Assembly (NCBI GenBank): GCA_933207985.1
Contig: OW240914.1
Coordinates: 282,769,280 to 282,833,279 of the forward strand
Source: Pelobates cultripes
Lineage: Eukaryota; Chordata; Amphibia; Anura; Pelobatidae
Length of the DNA stretch: 64,000 nt
Direction of reading: 5' to 3'
In this document: positions 44,078 through 55,440 of the stretch, one piece after another
Layout: each line of letters starts with the position of its first letter
Position numbering within the stretch: position 1 is the stretch's first letter
Program-made: the position numbers and the translations under genes
Notes under the pieces: generated by a model
Told to the model about the DNA's origin: nothing
Seen by the model: the letters and a program-made list of their open reading frames with translations, nothing else
The model's database searches: none

Positions 44078-45042
44078 CACACAGTTACAGGCATACAGTC
44101 ACACACACAGTCACAAGCAGACAGTCACACATATTCCATTACAAGCAGTCATACACACTCGGTTACAGGCATGCAGACACTCACACACGCTGATAGGCAC
44201 ATACACAGTTAAAGGCAGATAGTCACATACACAGGCAGACTGTCACACACAGGCAGACAGTCACACACACAGACAGTCACACACACAGACAGTCACACAC
44301 ACACGGAGGCAGTCACACAGAGAGACAGCCACACACAAACACAGGCAGTCACATAGACAGACAGCCACACACACACGTATGCAATCACACACCGGCAGGC
44401 AGTCACACAGACAGACATACACATACAGGCAATCACACACACACCGGCAGGCAGTCAGACAGTCACACACATACAGGCAGTCAGACAGACAATCACACAC
44501 ACAGGCAGACAGTCAAACAGACAGACAGTCACAGACACCCACACACAGGCAGGCAGACAGTCACACACACACACACACTCACAGGCAGACAGTCACACAC
44601 ACAGGCAGGCAGTGAGACCGACAGTCACACACACAGGCAGGCAGACAGTCTTTCACACACACACACACAAACACACACACAGTCACAAATAGCCAGGCAG
44701 TCACACACACACACACACACAGACTTACCTGTTTCCATTATGGCTGGAAGAGGGAGTGGATGCAGTTCCTGTGCAGCAGTTACATGGTGCTTCGGGTAGG
44801 TATTGGCTCCCCTCTGCATCAGATAAGCCCCGCCCCGCTGCTCATTAAGCCCTGCCCCCACTGTCGCAATTTTTCTTTTTTTTGACCCGGGAGGAGAATA
44901 ATTAATCCTCCACCAGGGTACTTGTTTTAGCTCCCCTGACACCAGCCATGTGCGATCTGTGTCGGCCACAGGGCCCCCTGGTCCATGATGCCCTGTGCGG
45001 CTGCACAGCTCGCACACCCCTAAGGCCGGCCCTGACTATAGT

Positions 45043-45245
45043 CCCTAGAGCCACTGCAGCTTAATGTAGTGGTTATGGTGTCTATAGCCTGTCCCTGCAA
45101 GCTTTTTAATGTAAACACACACACTGTGGGCAGCACTGGCATTAGTTCATATGGCAGATCATATGGGTGGGGCATTGTGATGTCACATCGGAGGGCGACA
45201 AATCTTTATTTTGCCTAGAGCAGCAAAAATCCTTGCACCGGCCCT
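45043..45245. mobile_element. Remainder of a TTAA-family element and a hAT right terminus
   Basis: CCCTAGAGCCACTGCAGCTTAATG continues the TTAA-family element broken by the hAT at 42567. After about 45115 comes sequence ending CTTGCACCGGCCCTG at 45245, a hAT-type terminus with no identified partner. Confidence 0.5.
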
Positions 45246-45247
45246 GA

Positions 45248-45470
45248 CAGTGAACGCAGAGCGTGTGGCAGTGTAGTGAATGCTGAGCATGTGGAAGTGT
45301 ACTGAATGCAGAGCGTCTGCTATTGAAGTGAATGCAGAGTGTGTGCTATTGAAGTGAATGCAGAGTGTGTGTTAGTGTAATTAATGCAGCGTGTATCAGT
45401 GTGATGAATTCAGAGTGTGTGTTAGTGTGTAGTGAATGCAGAGTGTGTGTTGTACTAGTGTATGCATGTT
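45248..45470 (+). repeat. Minisatellite (GTGAATGCAGAGTGTGTG)
   Basis: About ten imperfect units of 20-27 bp with AGTGTAGTGAATGCAGAGTG and a TGTGTTAGT or CTATTGA variable part. Confidence 0.75.
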
Positions 45471-46390
45471 GTGCAAATGGGAGCAATTTTTTTTCACATT
45501 AAATTGAATAAATGTTATTCCCCCCTCCCTGCTTCTTACCTGGTCCATGGTGGGACCCCCGGCTCCCTGTAACCGCAGGGGGCCCAGCACCCTGCATCTG
45601 TACATTACAGCTCCTTGCGCTCATTAACTTTTGCGAGTGTGGCGTGCATGTCGCGCAGCGCCTTGCCATGGTAACAGTTACAATCATCGCTATATATATG
45701 TGCACATAGGGAATGTAGGGCCTGGGACTGCCAAAGCAGTCCAGGTCCCCCAGGACCACCGGGCCCATGACAACTGTCATGGTTGTCACCCCCTGATGGC
45801 AGCCCTGCTCCCTTATCCTGCTGATCTCCCCACTGTCCTTGATGGCATAAAGCAGTGCCCACGCCGGCCCTACATGGGCCGGAAGGGGAAACCCTTTCAT
45901 CTCTCCTGTCACCATTGGCCATCGTGCATTTACCGGTTTGCCTGATGGCCAGTCCAGGTGTGAAGTTTGCTAATGCTTTAACTTATTACCTGGGGTCTGT
46001 TGTATGTTTTTTTGCCTCATCTCAGCTGGAAGTTCTTGCTACTAGTTTCCTTATCTCTTCTGAGCTAAGCACCAGCTGATTGGAGCTAGGCCGTGCACCA
46101 CTCAGACCTCCTGGCACTATAACCATTATAGTTCACTGTAGCAGTTATGTTGCTTAGAATGTGCCTTCAAATTGTGATTTATCAGCATTTCTTAGAGAAT
46201 TCAATGTGAATTTACATTTTTTTGCCAAAATACCCTAACTGAAAACACAAAAATCATAAAATTCACTTAGAATTTCTGACAACTTACATTTTATTAAATA
46301 ATTGTGTGAGCAAACCACTGATGAATAGCCTTGTCCTTTTTGCAGCTTGTAGGGTTAGAGAACTGTGATAAAGATGATGGCAATTATAAA
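45471..46390. other. Unassigned GC-rich then AT-rich sequence
   Basis: 45500-45950 is GC-rich, with overlapping open frames on both strands that have no recognisable domain. The clustered GGCCC motifs suggest further hAT-derived DNA, but I found no paired ends. 46080-46390 shows nothing. Confidence 0.35.
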
Positions 46391-46391
46391 C

Positions 46392-47170
46392 GGGGTGGCA
46401 AACCTTTTTAATTTAATTGATATTAAAGTACTGCCAGTAAAAACCAGTGTTTCAAGAAAACAATATTTTTGATCCACCCAACCTGGTCCACCCAAGTTCT
46501 CCCTTAGCTTGATCCTTCTCCATGACATCACTCCCCCTCGCTGGAGGTGGACAGATGTCAGAAGGGAAGGTGGCACAGAGGGGCAGGCAGTGCTGCCATT
46601 GGTTGTCTGGAGCCAGCATGCCATAAGAGATGCCAAATATGGGCAGAATTGAATTGGGCTGGCTAATGGCGTTGCAGTGAAGCAGACAGAGGCAGTGACA
46701 CCTCCGGCAGCAGAGGGGTTAAACTCGGCATAAGCAATGTTCCATTGCTCATACTGACTCCAGACACTATAACCACTTCAAAACATCAAAGTGGCAGGTT
46801 GGTTGGTTGGAATAACAATTTAATTTTTGAATGCAATCATAAATAATAAGAAAGAAGAAGGCATGTGTGTGTGTCAGTGTGTCTGTATGTGTGTGTCAGT
46901 CAGTGAATATGTGTGTGTGCAGCGGGAGGATCAGATTTGGCACAGGGTGGTTGAGGGGGTGCTGTGGTTTAGTAAAGGGGTGCTGGGGTTTAGTAGAGGG
47001 TGTGCTGTGGTTTAGTAGACGGGGCAGGTGGGGGGGGAGGAGGTTAATACTGTACTCTTTCAAATAAACTTACGTTTCTATGAAAATATACTTTTTTTTC
47101 TTTTTTGCGGCCCACATAAACTTAAACCTTGTTTATGTGGCCCGATCCAGACTTTGAGTTTGACATGTTT
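46392..47170. mobile_element. Possible degenerate hAT (GGGGTGGCAAAC ... GAGTTTGACATG)
   Basis: CGGGGTGGCAAACC at about 46393 and GAGTTTGACATG at about 47158-47169 resemble the common hAT end CAGGGGTGTCAAACTC in inverted orientation, and the interior right side contains GCGGCCCACATAAAC as in such elements. The target duplication is not detectable. A GT-rich array with GGTGCTGTGGTTTAGTA units is at 46860-47030. Confidence 0.35.
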
Positions 47171-48900
47171 GGCATACAGCAATCTCACAGCATTCAAGCC
47201 CATCTGCACTTGCCATTTCACTTTTATTATTTTGTATCTAAGGGTAAAGTTAGAATCAGCACCATATGAATGATTTTACAGAAAAAAAATTATTCCATTA
47301 TCATTAGTCTCCATGGAATCCAGTTACAAGCTGAATAATTACACAGTTGAGAGATGTCATGACTTACTTAGTGCCATGACCCATACACTTATGTGTAAAT
47401 TGCAGCTGTGTGTATCTGCGTAGCACCTTATAAATGTAATTAACAGGATAATAATATAGAGCAGAATACTCGCACGTGACAGCTGTGAGTATTGAAAATC
47501 ATGTTCATTTACTGCTTATTAACTCCCACCATATACAGCTCATTAGTGAAGATGGATATAAAAATAATTGGAGTATTATTGACTTTGAGCTTTTTAAAGA
47601 CAACGTCAAATGTGCAATTAGTATGTTGTGTAATACAATTCTACGTTTGTCAAAATATAATTGGATAGATTTATCATAGTGTTCTGTTAAATATATGTGT
47701 TTAAATGTTCGGTTCTAAAAAGTATTCTAAAGTACTAAAATGGGGGCAATTTCGATGGAAACCAGTTGAACCAGCATATACATTCCATTGGTGACTTCTC
47801 CTTTTTAAAAATTTTGCACCACTGTTTAGAACAGGACACTTTAATAAATCTTCCACATTTTATATTATTATTATTATTTTATTATTTATATAGCGCCATC
47901 AGATTCCATAGCGCTGTACAAAGGGTGGACTAACAGACATCTAATTGTAACCAGACAACTCAACGTACAGGAACAGAGAGGTGGAGGGCCCTGCTCAATG
48001 AGCTTAGAGGGATCAGTTGGACCTTGATTTTGCACTATACCTACATTTATATAAAAAATTGGGCTTTGCCAAACAAATCTATACAAATGAGATTTTATAA
48101 GTTTCCAAGGAATCACACTTACAACAATTCCAGGTAAAAAGCGATCCTAACAAATAAATTATATAGGCAGTACACCCAACTGTACCCAGTACTACTCAGA
48201 CAAATGATTGTAGCCTCAAGGACTGAATTATGTATATTCAGAGCTTAGTGAATGTATACCTCAAGCTGATTGGCATTGCAGTTCTTCATGTATATCTTAC
48301 TGATGGCAAAACATCTGATTTGTTATTCAGCAAATGCTAAAGAGCAGAAGGTTTCCCATAAATGGAAATGACCGTGACAATAGTATAATGCAATCCTGAA
48401 ACCGTGGAGTTGTCACAAAAGCCAAACGCCATTAACTAAAAGCCAAGTTAGTCATGTGCAGACAATTATTTCACAACTGCTGGCTGTATGGAGAATGTGA
48501 CTTGAATTCAATTTTAGCTAAATTATTTATTGTAGCAAAAAAAAGTTGGCAAAAAACAAAAAAAAAGCTTAATTTGTGTTTGAATTGGTATTTGAACACA
48601 AATTAAGAGATGGTCTATAGATCCCCACGCAGTTTCTATTTACATTCTGTGTCCATTTTGCCCAATTTGAGTTGGACTTCACACTAGAAAAATACTCCAG
48701 AAATGAACTAGAAAGGAAACGTTTTGGAGTACTTTACATAAATGCCAATATTCGGCAGGCAGCAAGATTGATAGAGATGTATTGGAAAGGCTGCAACATT
48801 TTCTTGGTCTCTACTCTGATTATGCTCAATTAAAACACAGTCTGCAACAAAGCATATGCCTACTACTAGGATGACCACAAGTTCAATACTTTATTGTTGC
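47171..48900. other. Unassigned sequence with one AAT-tailed repeat
   Basis: At 47862-48010 an (ATT)n-headed repeat reads TTTATATAGCGCCATCAGATTCC, then GCTGTACAAAGGGTGGACTAAC and CCCTGCTCAATGAGCTTA, a common vertebrate interspersed repeat in inverse orientation to 9099-9145. Nothing else is recognised and no gene is seen. Confidence 0.45.
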
Positions 48901-48980
48901 GATGGACATGGATTCTGACTGATGCATAATCTTCCCAGGGTTAGCTATATATCAATCCTGGAGAACCAATGATACAATTC

Positions 48981-49013
48981 ATGTTGTGGCACTTAGTGCC
49001 CTCTTCAGCAGGT
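48981..49013 (-). ncRNA. Degenerate hammerhead-like motif
   Basis: On the minus strand: CTGAAGA (plus 49002-49008; one change from CUGAUGA), G, then stem II GGCAC-TAA-GTGCC with five perfect pairs, then ACAACATG in place of GAAAC. This is the same order as the motifs at 10613 and 43541. No Penelope-like protein was found nearby, so this would be a short terminal-repeat fragment. Confidence 0.4.
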
Positions 49014-49462
49014 CGGGTACTCTGTTATGAGTGCTGATGTCAGCACATATATAATACTTAACTGGTGCAGAAGCAGAGTGTATAGGAGTGCCCCACATGG
49101 TGGAGGAGATTATATTGTGAGGGAATGACAGATACCACAAGTGGAGCATTGAGTAGGGTAAGAAAGTGCAAATGATATGAGATTAAGTTCTACTTATTTG
49201 GAGGAAATGGGACAGATTGATGAAGAAAATGAAGAGTACTACAATTAGGAAAAAGTGACCATTGCATTGTGAGAGTAAGGAAATAATATGTAGGATCGGG
49301 AGAAGTGACAATATCATGGAAATGTATGGGTATAGTAGGAGTACTGAGAGCAAATACTGAAACATAACGTATACAACTCTGAGATGGAGAGAAATTGAGT
49401 TTGATAAGGAAGCTGTAATGGAAGCTAGAGACCTGTAGAAGGAAGTTAAAAAAACATTAAAA

Positions 49463-50200
49463 CTATATGCCTAATATTGTGTAGGTCCTCCTTGTGCTGC
49501 CAAAATAGCTCTGATGCATCAAGGTATAGACTCCACAAGACCTATGTATTGAGATATGGGGAATTTGGAGGACAAAGTAACACTCTGAACTCTTTGTCAT
49601 GTTCTCCAAACCATTAATAAACAATTTCGGCAGTGTGGCAGTGTGCATTAACCTGCTGAAAGATGCCACTGCCATCAGGGAACACCATTGCCATGAAGGG
49701 ATGTAGATGGTCTGCAACAATCTCTAGGTAGGTACGGTAGTACATGTCAAAGTAACATCCATATGAATGCCAGGGCAATGTTCCCAGCAGAACCTTGCCC
49801 AGAGCATAACACTACCTCCGTCGACCTGCCTTCTTCCCATTGTACTTCCCATAGTGCATGGGTCCTCAAACTCCGCCCCCCCCAGATGTTGCTGAACTAC
49901 AACTTCCATGATTCTTTGAATTACATAGATAGCCAGAGAATCATGGGAGTTGTAGTTTAGCAACATCTGGGGGGCCGGAGTTTGAGGTCCCCTGCCATAG
50001 TGTATCCATCTTTTCCCCAGTCCCCAGATGCACACTTACCCGGCTATCCTCCTGATCTAGAAGAAAATGTGACTCTTTTCTCATTGAAGGTGTTTCTAGC
50101 GATGGACAGGGGTCAGCATGGACACTCTGACCTGTCTGTGACAGGTACACAGCCCCACATGCAACAAACTTATACCTGACACCTTTCTATCATGGCTAGC
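49463..50200 (-). pseudogene. Tc1-like DDE transposase, broken
   Basis: Recognised by MGRRQVDGGSVMLWA (the conserved segment around the second catalytic Asp in this clade) followed by CPGIHMDVTLTCTT. The C-terminal stretch, recognisable at nucleotide level (LFINGLENMTKSSE; IPHISIHRS), is frameshifted. The N-terminal helix-turn-helix portion is mostly missing and interrupted by the MITE. It cannot encode an active enzyme. Confidence 0.7.
49857..49994. mobile_element. 138-bp palindromic hAT MITE
   Basis: Flanked by an exact 8-bp repeat CCATAGTG (49849-49856, 49995-50002). Ends are CATGGGTCCTCAAACTCC and, inverted, CAGGGGACCTCAAACTCC. The arms continue through CCCCAGATGTTGCTGAACTA and ACTACAACT.CCATGATTCT. 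It is nested in the Tc1-like relic and therefore younger. Confidence 0.9.
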
Positions 50201-50823
50201 ATTAAGTTTTTCAGCAATTTGACCTTGGTGCTGGTTTACTGATTGTCTTACCTTGCATCAATTTTGGTAGAAAATAACCACGGCATACCACAAGGCTTGC
50301 CATTTTACGTGCTTCCAACTCATGAGATTCAAGAACTGGCTGTTAACTTGCTGCCTAGTATATCCCACCCCTTGACAGGTGCCATTAGAATGATATAATC
50401 AATGTTATTCACTTCACCTGTCAGTGGAATTAATGTTGTGGCTGATCATTGTGTAAGGAGAGGAGGATGGGCAGAAATGTAGCAAACAGGGACGAGGTAA
50501 TTGAGATGCAGTAAGAGCAAATTAAAATGAGTCTGGGCATGTTAAGTTGTCTTACTAGATTTCTTGTTGAACACGTTATAAAAATATTCATCATCACTGA
50601 TCTGCGATAATAAAGTATTATAATAGCAGTTTACATTATAGCCAGTAGTAACAACTTTTTTTTTGTTCTGCAACATTTCCTATTTTGTTATGGTGCAGGA
50701 GGATGCACAGAACCAGACAAAGTGTATAGTTTTTGGGGTAGAGTTCGTAGGATAGACCTATAATGGAACAGGAATCAATATGAACATAAGTGTATGCAGT
50801 ATGGGCAAAAATGCCCAGAGAAT

Positions 50824-51591
50824 TTACCGCATTAAGTTAGCATTTAATTTTGTATATAGTTTCTGGTCGGACTGACCCAGAGACAATCTGCGTCCCTGCA
50901 GGCCCTACAGCAGAGACACTGCAAGATCCCACCCCACAGTATGTCTCACAGTATGGCCCTGGCAAATCGCAGCAGAGACTGTTAGTTCCGTATAGCAGCA
51001 GTGGAACAAGCAATACAGTATATTAACCACAGGCAATTAGCTCATTAACCATAGATCATATAACAGTTACTTATCCATTGCAAATGTGTTCTTAAAATTG
51101 TGCAGACTCCACTAACTGCTTTCAAATGTTACGTCTATTAACCCACTCACGAGCTTCAAAGCGTCTTACCCTTGTTTTATGCAGGGCATCTTTATGCTTA
51201 GAGAGAATAGAAACATGACTACACAACGTAGGCTAACTCTAACAATGTTAACTTCTGTTTGGCGTTTCTTAGCTTACACATAGCTTACACATGGTTTAAC
51301 TTTTCAATGTATTATTTCATTTAGTAACTGCTAAACTGCAAACCATGCTTAGACAGCATGACTACGATAGCATAGCACAACTAGCATTAATAACTAATCG
51401 TCAATTTATATCATTGCATGTTAGCTAATCTTACTTCATCAATCTGTCTAATTAAGCATGCTAAACAAAAACATAAAAATTGTGCGAATTCTCATGCCAC
51501 TGTCAAAATGTTCTGTATCTTGCAATATGCTGTTGTGACGACCGTTAATATAATGTACCTACCTGCACAACAAAAATAAAGAATTTAAAAA
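50824..51591 (+). mobile_element. 5'-truncated LINE insertion (3' UTR and poly-A)
   Basis: A direct repeat of up to 17 bp, AAAAATGCCCAGAGAAT, occurs at 50807-50823 and 51592-51608. The inserted 768 bp ends AATAAAGAATTTAAAAAAAAA, with a polyadenylation signal and poly-A. This is the structure of target-primed reverse transcription. No ORF2 residues remain, so the LINE clade is inferred only from the tail style, which resembles the L1 at 22301 (AATAAAGAATTAC plus poly-A). Confidence 0.82.
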
Positions 51592-51608
51592 AAAAATGCC
51601 CAGAGAAT

Positions 51609-53200
51609 GGTTATAGAAGTAATGGGACCTGATACAGTAACTCTAGGCAACTATCTACCGCATACACAATTATACCCACTGTATCTGGATGACACATAAA
51701 ACAGATTTTTAAAAGAGAATATAAAAAATCAGGTGAAATTCCAAGTCAACATGACTTCAGACAAGCTCTCTTCTAATACTATGAGATAATTTAATAATAT
51801 TAATTTTAAAAAATTCTGGAAATGTAATGATATTGGAGCAGCCCAGGTTTATACACGTAACCTTTTCATGCAAGACTATGAAAGTCTTCAAAAGACCTTA
51901 TTTCTAAGCTTTCACATTTTGCAATTTACTCAACTATTGATGCATAAATCTATAACAACTGAGGGTAGAACAATGCCAGGTTTTTGGTTTGCTGAGCATC
52001 AAGGCAAATAAAGTCTGCGCAAACCAAGATTACAAACACCCATCATCACGTAGTCTGCAGACAATCACTAACCTTGTTTGTTATAGCCTGGTTAAGCATT
52101 ATTAAAACAGTTGTTCTAAAATCTATTTTTCCCATGATGTTCAGACTGACACACACACACACAAGGCTTACTGTGTGTAAAGTCATTTTACAATAATATT
52201 TCAGGATTCAAATTATTAATAAAACAACACGTATCAACAATTTCAGTACACCTTGCAAAATTAAACAAGATCTGAATATAAACAATGACTAATAGCACAA
52301 GGATCATTTCAGAAATACTGTGACATTTCACTACTGTACATTTATTATAGAAATTCACACTGTGCACAAGACCAGATAAACATGCATTGTTTAAAATACT
52401 CCTTCTCATTATTATTGTTACATCATTGAAAGATCTCTCCTTTCCCAAGGAGCTTACCTCGTTTTGGATTGTGTGAGCTACTCTCCGCTTCGCTCCTTAA
52501 AGAGAAAGATTCATGTTGTGCTGCTGACCATGTTTGGGATCTCCTTCTTTTCTGCATTTTCTAAGTTATTAAATATACCAAATCTTGCTTTTTGAATGTC
52601 CACGGTTCCTAATAATGTAGTTACAATGTATAGGATGCTTACACTACTTGCAGCTAGATAGGTGTCATATGCCCTTAATGCTGGGGAGACAGCCCTCCCC
52701 AGAGAAATTAAATACAGGTAGAAGAGGTTTCAATTACGGTGGGAAAGTAATGAGCTTCATATACCATATGTGTCTCAAGCTGAACATTGTCACTGGATAA
52801 TCATTTGTATTTTAGGTATCCTGGCAACCAAAAACTATTCAACTTCTTCATTTGTGCAAGTAACAGGCAACATGGCCTGACCTACCGGTATATGAAGTTG
52901 GATTTTAAACTATCAGGGCTATTCGAAAATACCAAAAAGTGCAGAGCCTCTTCAAAAATTGATAAAAAGTGCTAGAAGTGAAAGGACATTAAATACCTAG
53001 CTGCATGAACTTAATTCCGTCAATAAAATGCTACGCAATCCCCCCGAAACAGTGTTGGGGTACTCAGTCTTTCAATAGATTGATACAAGTACAATTTTTC
53101 AATATATACTTATACATCCAGTGGGAATATTGTCTAAAAGATTAGATCAGTTTTTTTATTTTTTATTTACAGATTACAATAATCTTTTATGCAATTTTTT
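51609..53200. other. No recognised feature
   Basis: AT-rich sequence; no gene, no clear repeat. The short minus-strand frame at 52188-52448 has no recognisable domain. Confidence 0.4.
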
Positions 53201-53214
53201 CATTAGAATGTATG

Positions 53215-54930
53215 TATTAACCCCTTAATGTTACGAAACAAAATGTAAACAAAACCTGGCATTTGCGCTACGTCTGTCCAACTGTAATTCATCTCTTTCA
53301 TATTAAATGCACCCACCCTTATTATATATCATTTTATTCAGGGGAAACAGGGCTTTCATTTAATATCAAATATTTAGCTATGAAACATAATTTAATATGA
53401 AAAAAATGGGATAAAATAAGATTTTTTTTACATTTTTTTAGTTCTACATGACATTTTAACTGTCAATGTCATAATACTGTTTGCTTTTACTGCAATAAAA
53501 TACACATATTTGTATTCATCAAAGTCTCACGTGTAAAACAGTACCCCCTATGTACAGGTTTTATGGCGTTTTGGGAAGTTACAGGGTCAAATATAGCACG
53601 TCACATTTGAAATTGAAATTCGCCAGATTGGTTACGTTGCCTTTGGGACTTTATAGTAGCCCAGGAAAGAAATTTACACCCATAATGGCATATCGTTTGC
53701 AATAGTAGACAACCCAAGGTATTGCAAATGGGGTATGTCCAGTATTTTTTAGTAGCCATTTGGTCACAAACACTGGCGATATCATCGTTATAATTCATTT
53801 TACTGTTTTGAAACACTAATATTTGTGTTCAGCGAAGTCTCCCGAGTAGAACAATACCCCCCATGTACAGGTTTTATTGTGTCTTGGAAAGCTATAGGGT
53901 TAAATATAGTGCTAGCAAATTAAATTCCCTTTACTTTTGGCATGGGTTGTCAGGCAGGTCCCGCTAATTGTGTTTAATTAAGATACCTAATTATGTAAAA
54001 ATATTACATAAATATATATGTAGAATTAATAATTTTTTAAAAATATTTTTATTTATATATAGGTATATATATATAGTGATATATACTTATATATTTATGT
54101 ATATAGATATATATATTATTTCATTCTACGTGTATTTTGATATAAATATATATATATTAATATCACAATACAGTTAGAACGACATAACACACATCTTATA
54201 TTTTTTTATTATTTTTTTTAATTATTTTTTTAATTTTATTTATTAACGTATTTACATATTTACTTTTTTATATTATATATAAATATATATATAACAATAA
54301 TTATATATATATTTAATCAATATCAGTCTACGTGTAATTTGATATTAATATATATATATATAATTATATATATATTAATAGTAAAATACACCTAGACAGT
54401 GTATGTGTTTGTATGTATATGTGTATATATATACTTAGATCATATATATGTAATATATATGATCTAAGTATATATATATTTTTTTACACTTATTAAACTT
54501 GTTTTAATTTTATTTATTTTATTTCCAGCCAGCAGGGGGACCACCTGTCATTACTGGCAATACAGCAGGCAGCTATCCCGGCCATGTGATTGTGAGGTTC
54601 TCACAAGGACCTCACTCTCACATGGCCGGGGGGGCTGCCAGGGGGTCGGACGTGCCGCGGGGGGCTCCCTGGGAGTCCCCCCCACCGCCATCGCCGGCGT
54701 GGGATTGATGGCGACCGGGTAAGTAAAGAAAGACCGGAGGGCATACTATTACGTCCGGCTGCGTTTAGAGCCGCCTAAAATAGGGCGTAATAGTACGTTG
54801 TGAATAGTGCACTAATACAATCGGCTGCCAGACGCAACAGATGCAGTTTGGGAGCTTCGGTTCCATGCTCAGAACATACTGTTCAGCAGATAATGTTCTC
54901 CTTCTCTTTAAATGAACAGTATTGCATTAT
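53215..54930. repeat. Probable interspersed repeat with a TA-rich core
   Basis: Two parallel segments (53460-53590 and 53810-53900) share ACAGTACCCCC/ACAATACCCCC, ATGTACAGGTTTTAT, and GGGTCAAATATAG/GGGTTAAATATAG, indicating an internal duplication about 340 bp apart. A (TA)n-rich stretch covers about 54010-54480. 54530-54830 is GC-rich with a GTAATAGTACG motif and its inverse. The left side has TTAACCCCTTAA, which may be an end. No partner end found. Confidence 0.45.
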
Positions 54931-55440
54931 AAATACAAACCTGTATTCCTAACGCTATTGTGTCCCTGTCCATATCTAGTTCAGTGTCCCCTCCCCCCCC
55001 CCCTCCGCCCACCATTTACTATAAAACAATAAAGATTAAAGGTTTTTACATTTCCTTTTCCCAGTGTAGAGACTGGCTCTGCACTACTGGCCTCTAGCAA
55101 TGTCATTGAGGAGGCCTGGTTTCATCCAGCGGTGGTCCAATCCAATGCTTCTCAATGTTCCTCAAGATGCTCCATGCACGCATATAATGCTTCTCATAGG
55201 AAAACGATGAATACAGTGCTTTCCAATGAACTGCAATGTCAAGTGGCCGAGCTTACTTGGTCAGTGCAGCAGAAGTGCCTCGAGTGGCTGTCATTGTGAC
55301 CCTATGTCTGACCTGTTATTGACCCTTCAAGGTAAACATTGCCCTTTCTGCAAAACTGCAATGTATTAACTTGAAGGGTTAAACATACAGAAGCACTGCA
55401 CCTAGACAATTCAATGTGGCCCTTTAATTGCCCATAATGG
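54931..55440. mobile_element. TTAA-family fragment
   Basis: TTTAAATGAACAGTATTGC at about 54907 and ATGTGGCCCTTTAA near 55430 resemble decayed ends of the TTAA family. No coding content. Confidence 0.4.

Larger units (their letters stand above)
42640..44730. repeat. CA/GACAGTCAC minisatellite, split
   Basis: Units of 20-30 bp containing CAGTTACAGGCAGACAGTCAC and pure CA, at 42640-42870 and 44077-44730. The second part drifts to GGCAGGCAGTCACACAGACA. Open frames are artefacts. Confidence 0.82.
42567..45034. mobile_element. 2.5-kb hAT element with a palindromic core
   Basis: Flanked by an exact 8-bp direct repeat ACTATAGT (42559-42566, 45035-45042). Ends are CAGGGCTGGCCTTAGG and, inverted, CAGGGCCGGCCTTAGG, 15 of 16 identical. 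It landed in a TTAA-family element (GGGACACTATAGT reading on into CCCTAGAGCCACTGC). The interior is a minisatellite with CAGTTACAGGCAGACAGTCA (about 42640-42870 and 44077-44730) split by a 1.2-kb inverted-repeat unit, then a unique right region (44730-45034). No transposase. Confidence 0.92.
39810..45245. mobile_element. Composite hAT-like mosaic, inverse in layout to 31268-34683
   Basis: In order: a GC-rich end CAGGAGCGCCGGCCCC (39810-39955) similar to the GC-rich subterminal region at 34440-34660; a GA-rich minisatellite (39962-40905); a CA-rich minisatellite split by a solo LTR; unique sequence inverse to 31805-32073; a partial TTAA-family element split by a hAT (42567-45034); and a right hAT terminus GCACCGGCCCTG ending at 45245. 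The flanking 8-mers (GAGTATCT and ACAGTGAA) do not match, so the outer limits are not proven to be one element. Confidence 0.5.
49448..50460 (-). mobile_element. Tc1-like (Tc1/mariner) transposon relic
   Basis: The right end on the minus strand reads TGATCAGCCACAACATTAAT, close to the start of a widespread fish and amphibian Tc1-like element. The left end has AACATTAAAAC. Between them are decayed transposase pieces: GRRQVDGGSVMLWARFCWE and HMDVTLTCTT (frame of 49724-50035) and degraded sequence to 49463. Large parts of the N-terminal DNA-binding region are deleted. A 138-bp MITE is nested at 49857-49994. Confidence 0.75.

Noticed and set aside
12280..45000. Regularly spaced repeat arrays as CRISPR
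   Set aside because: Units are adjacent minisatellites without unique spacers, and the context is a vertebrate genome.
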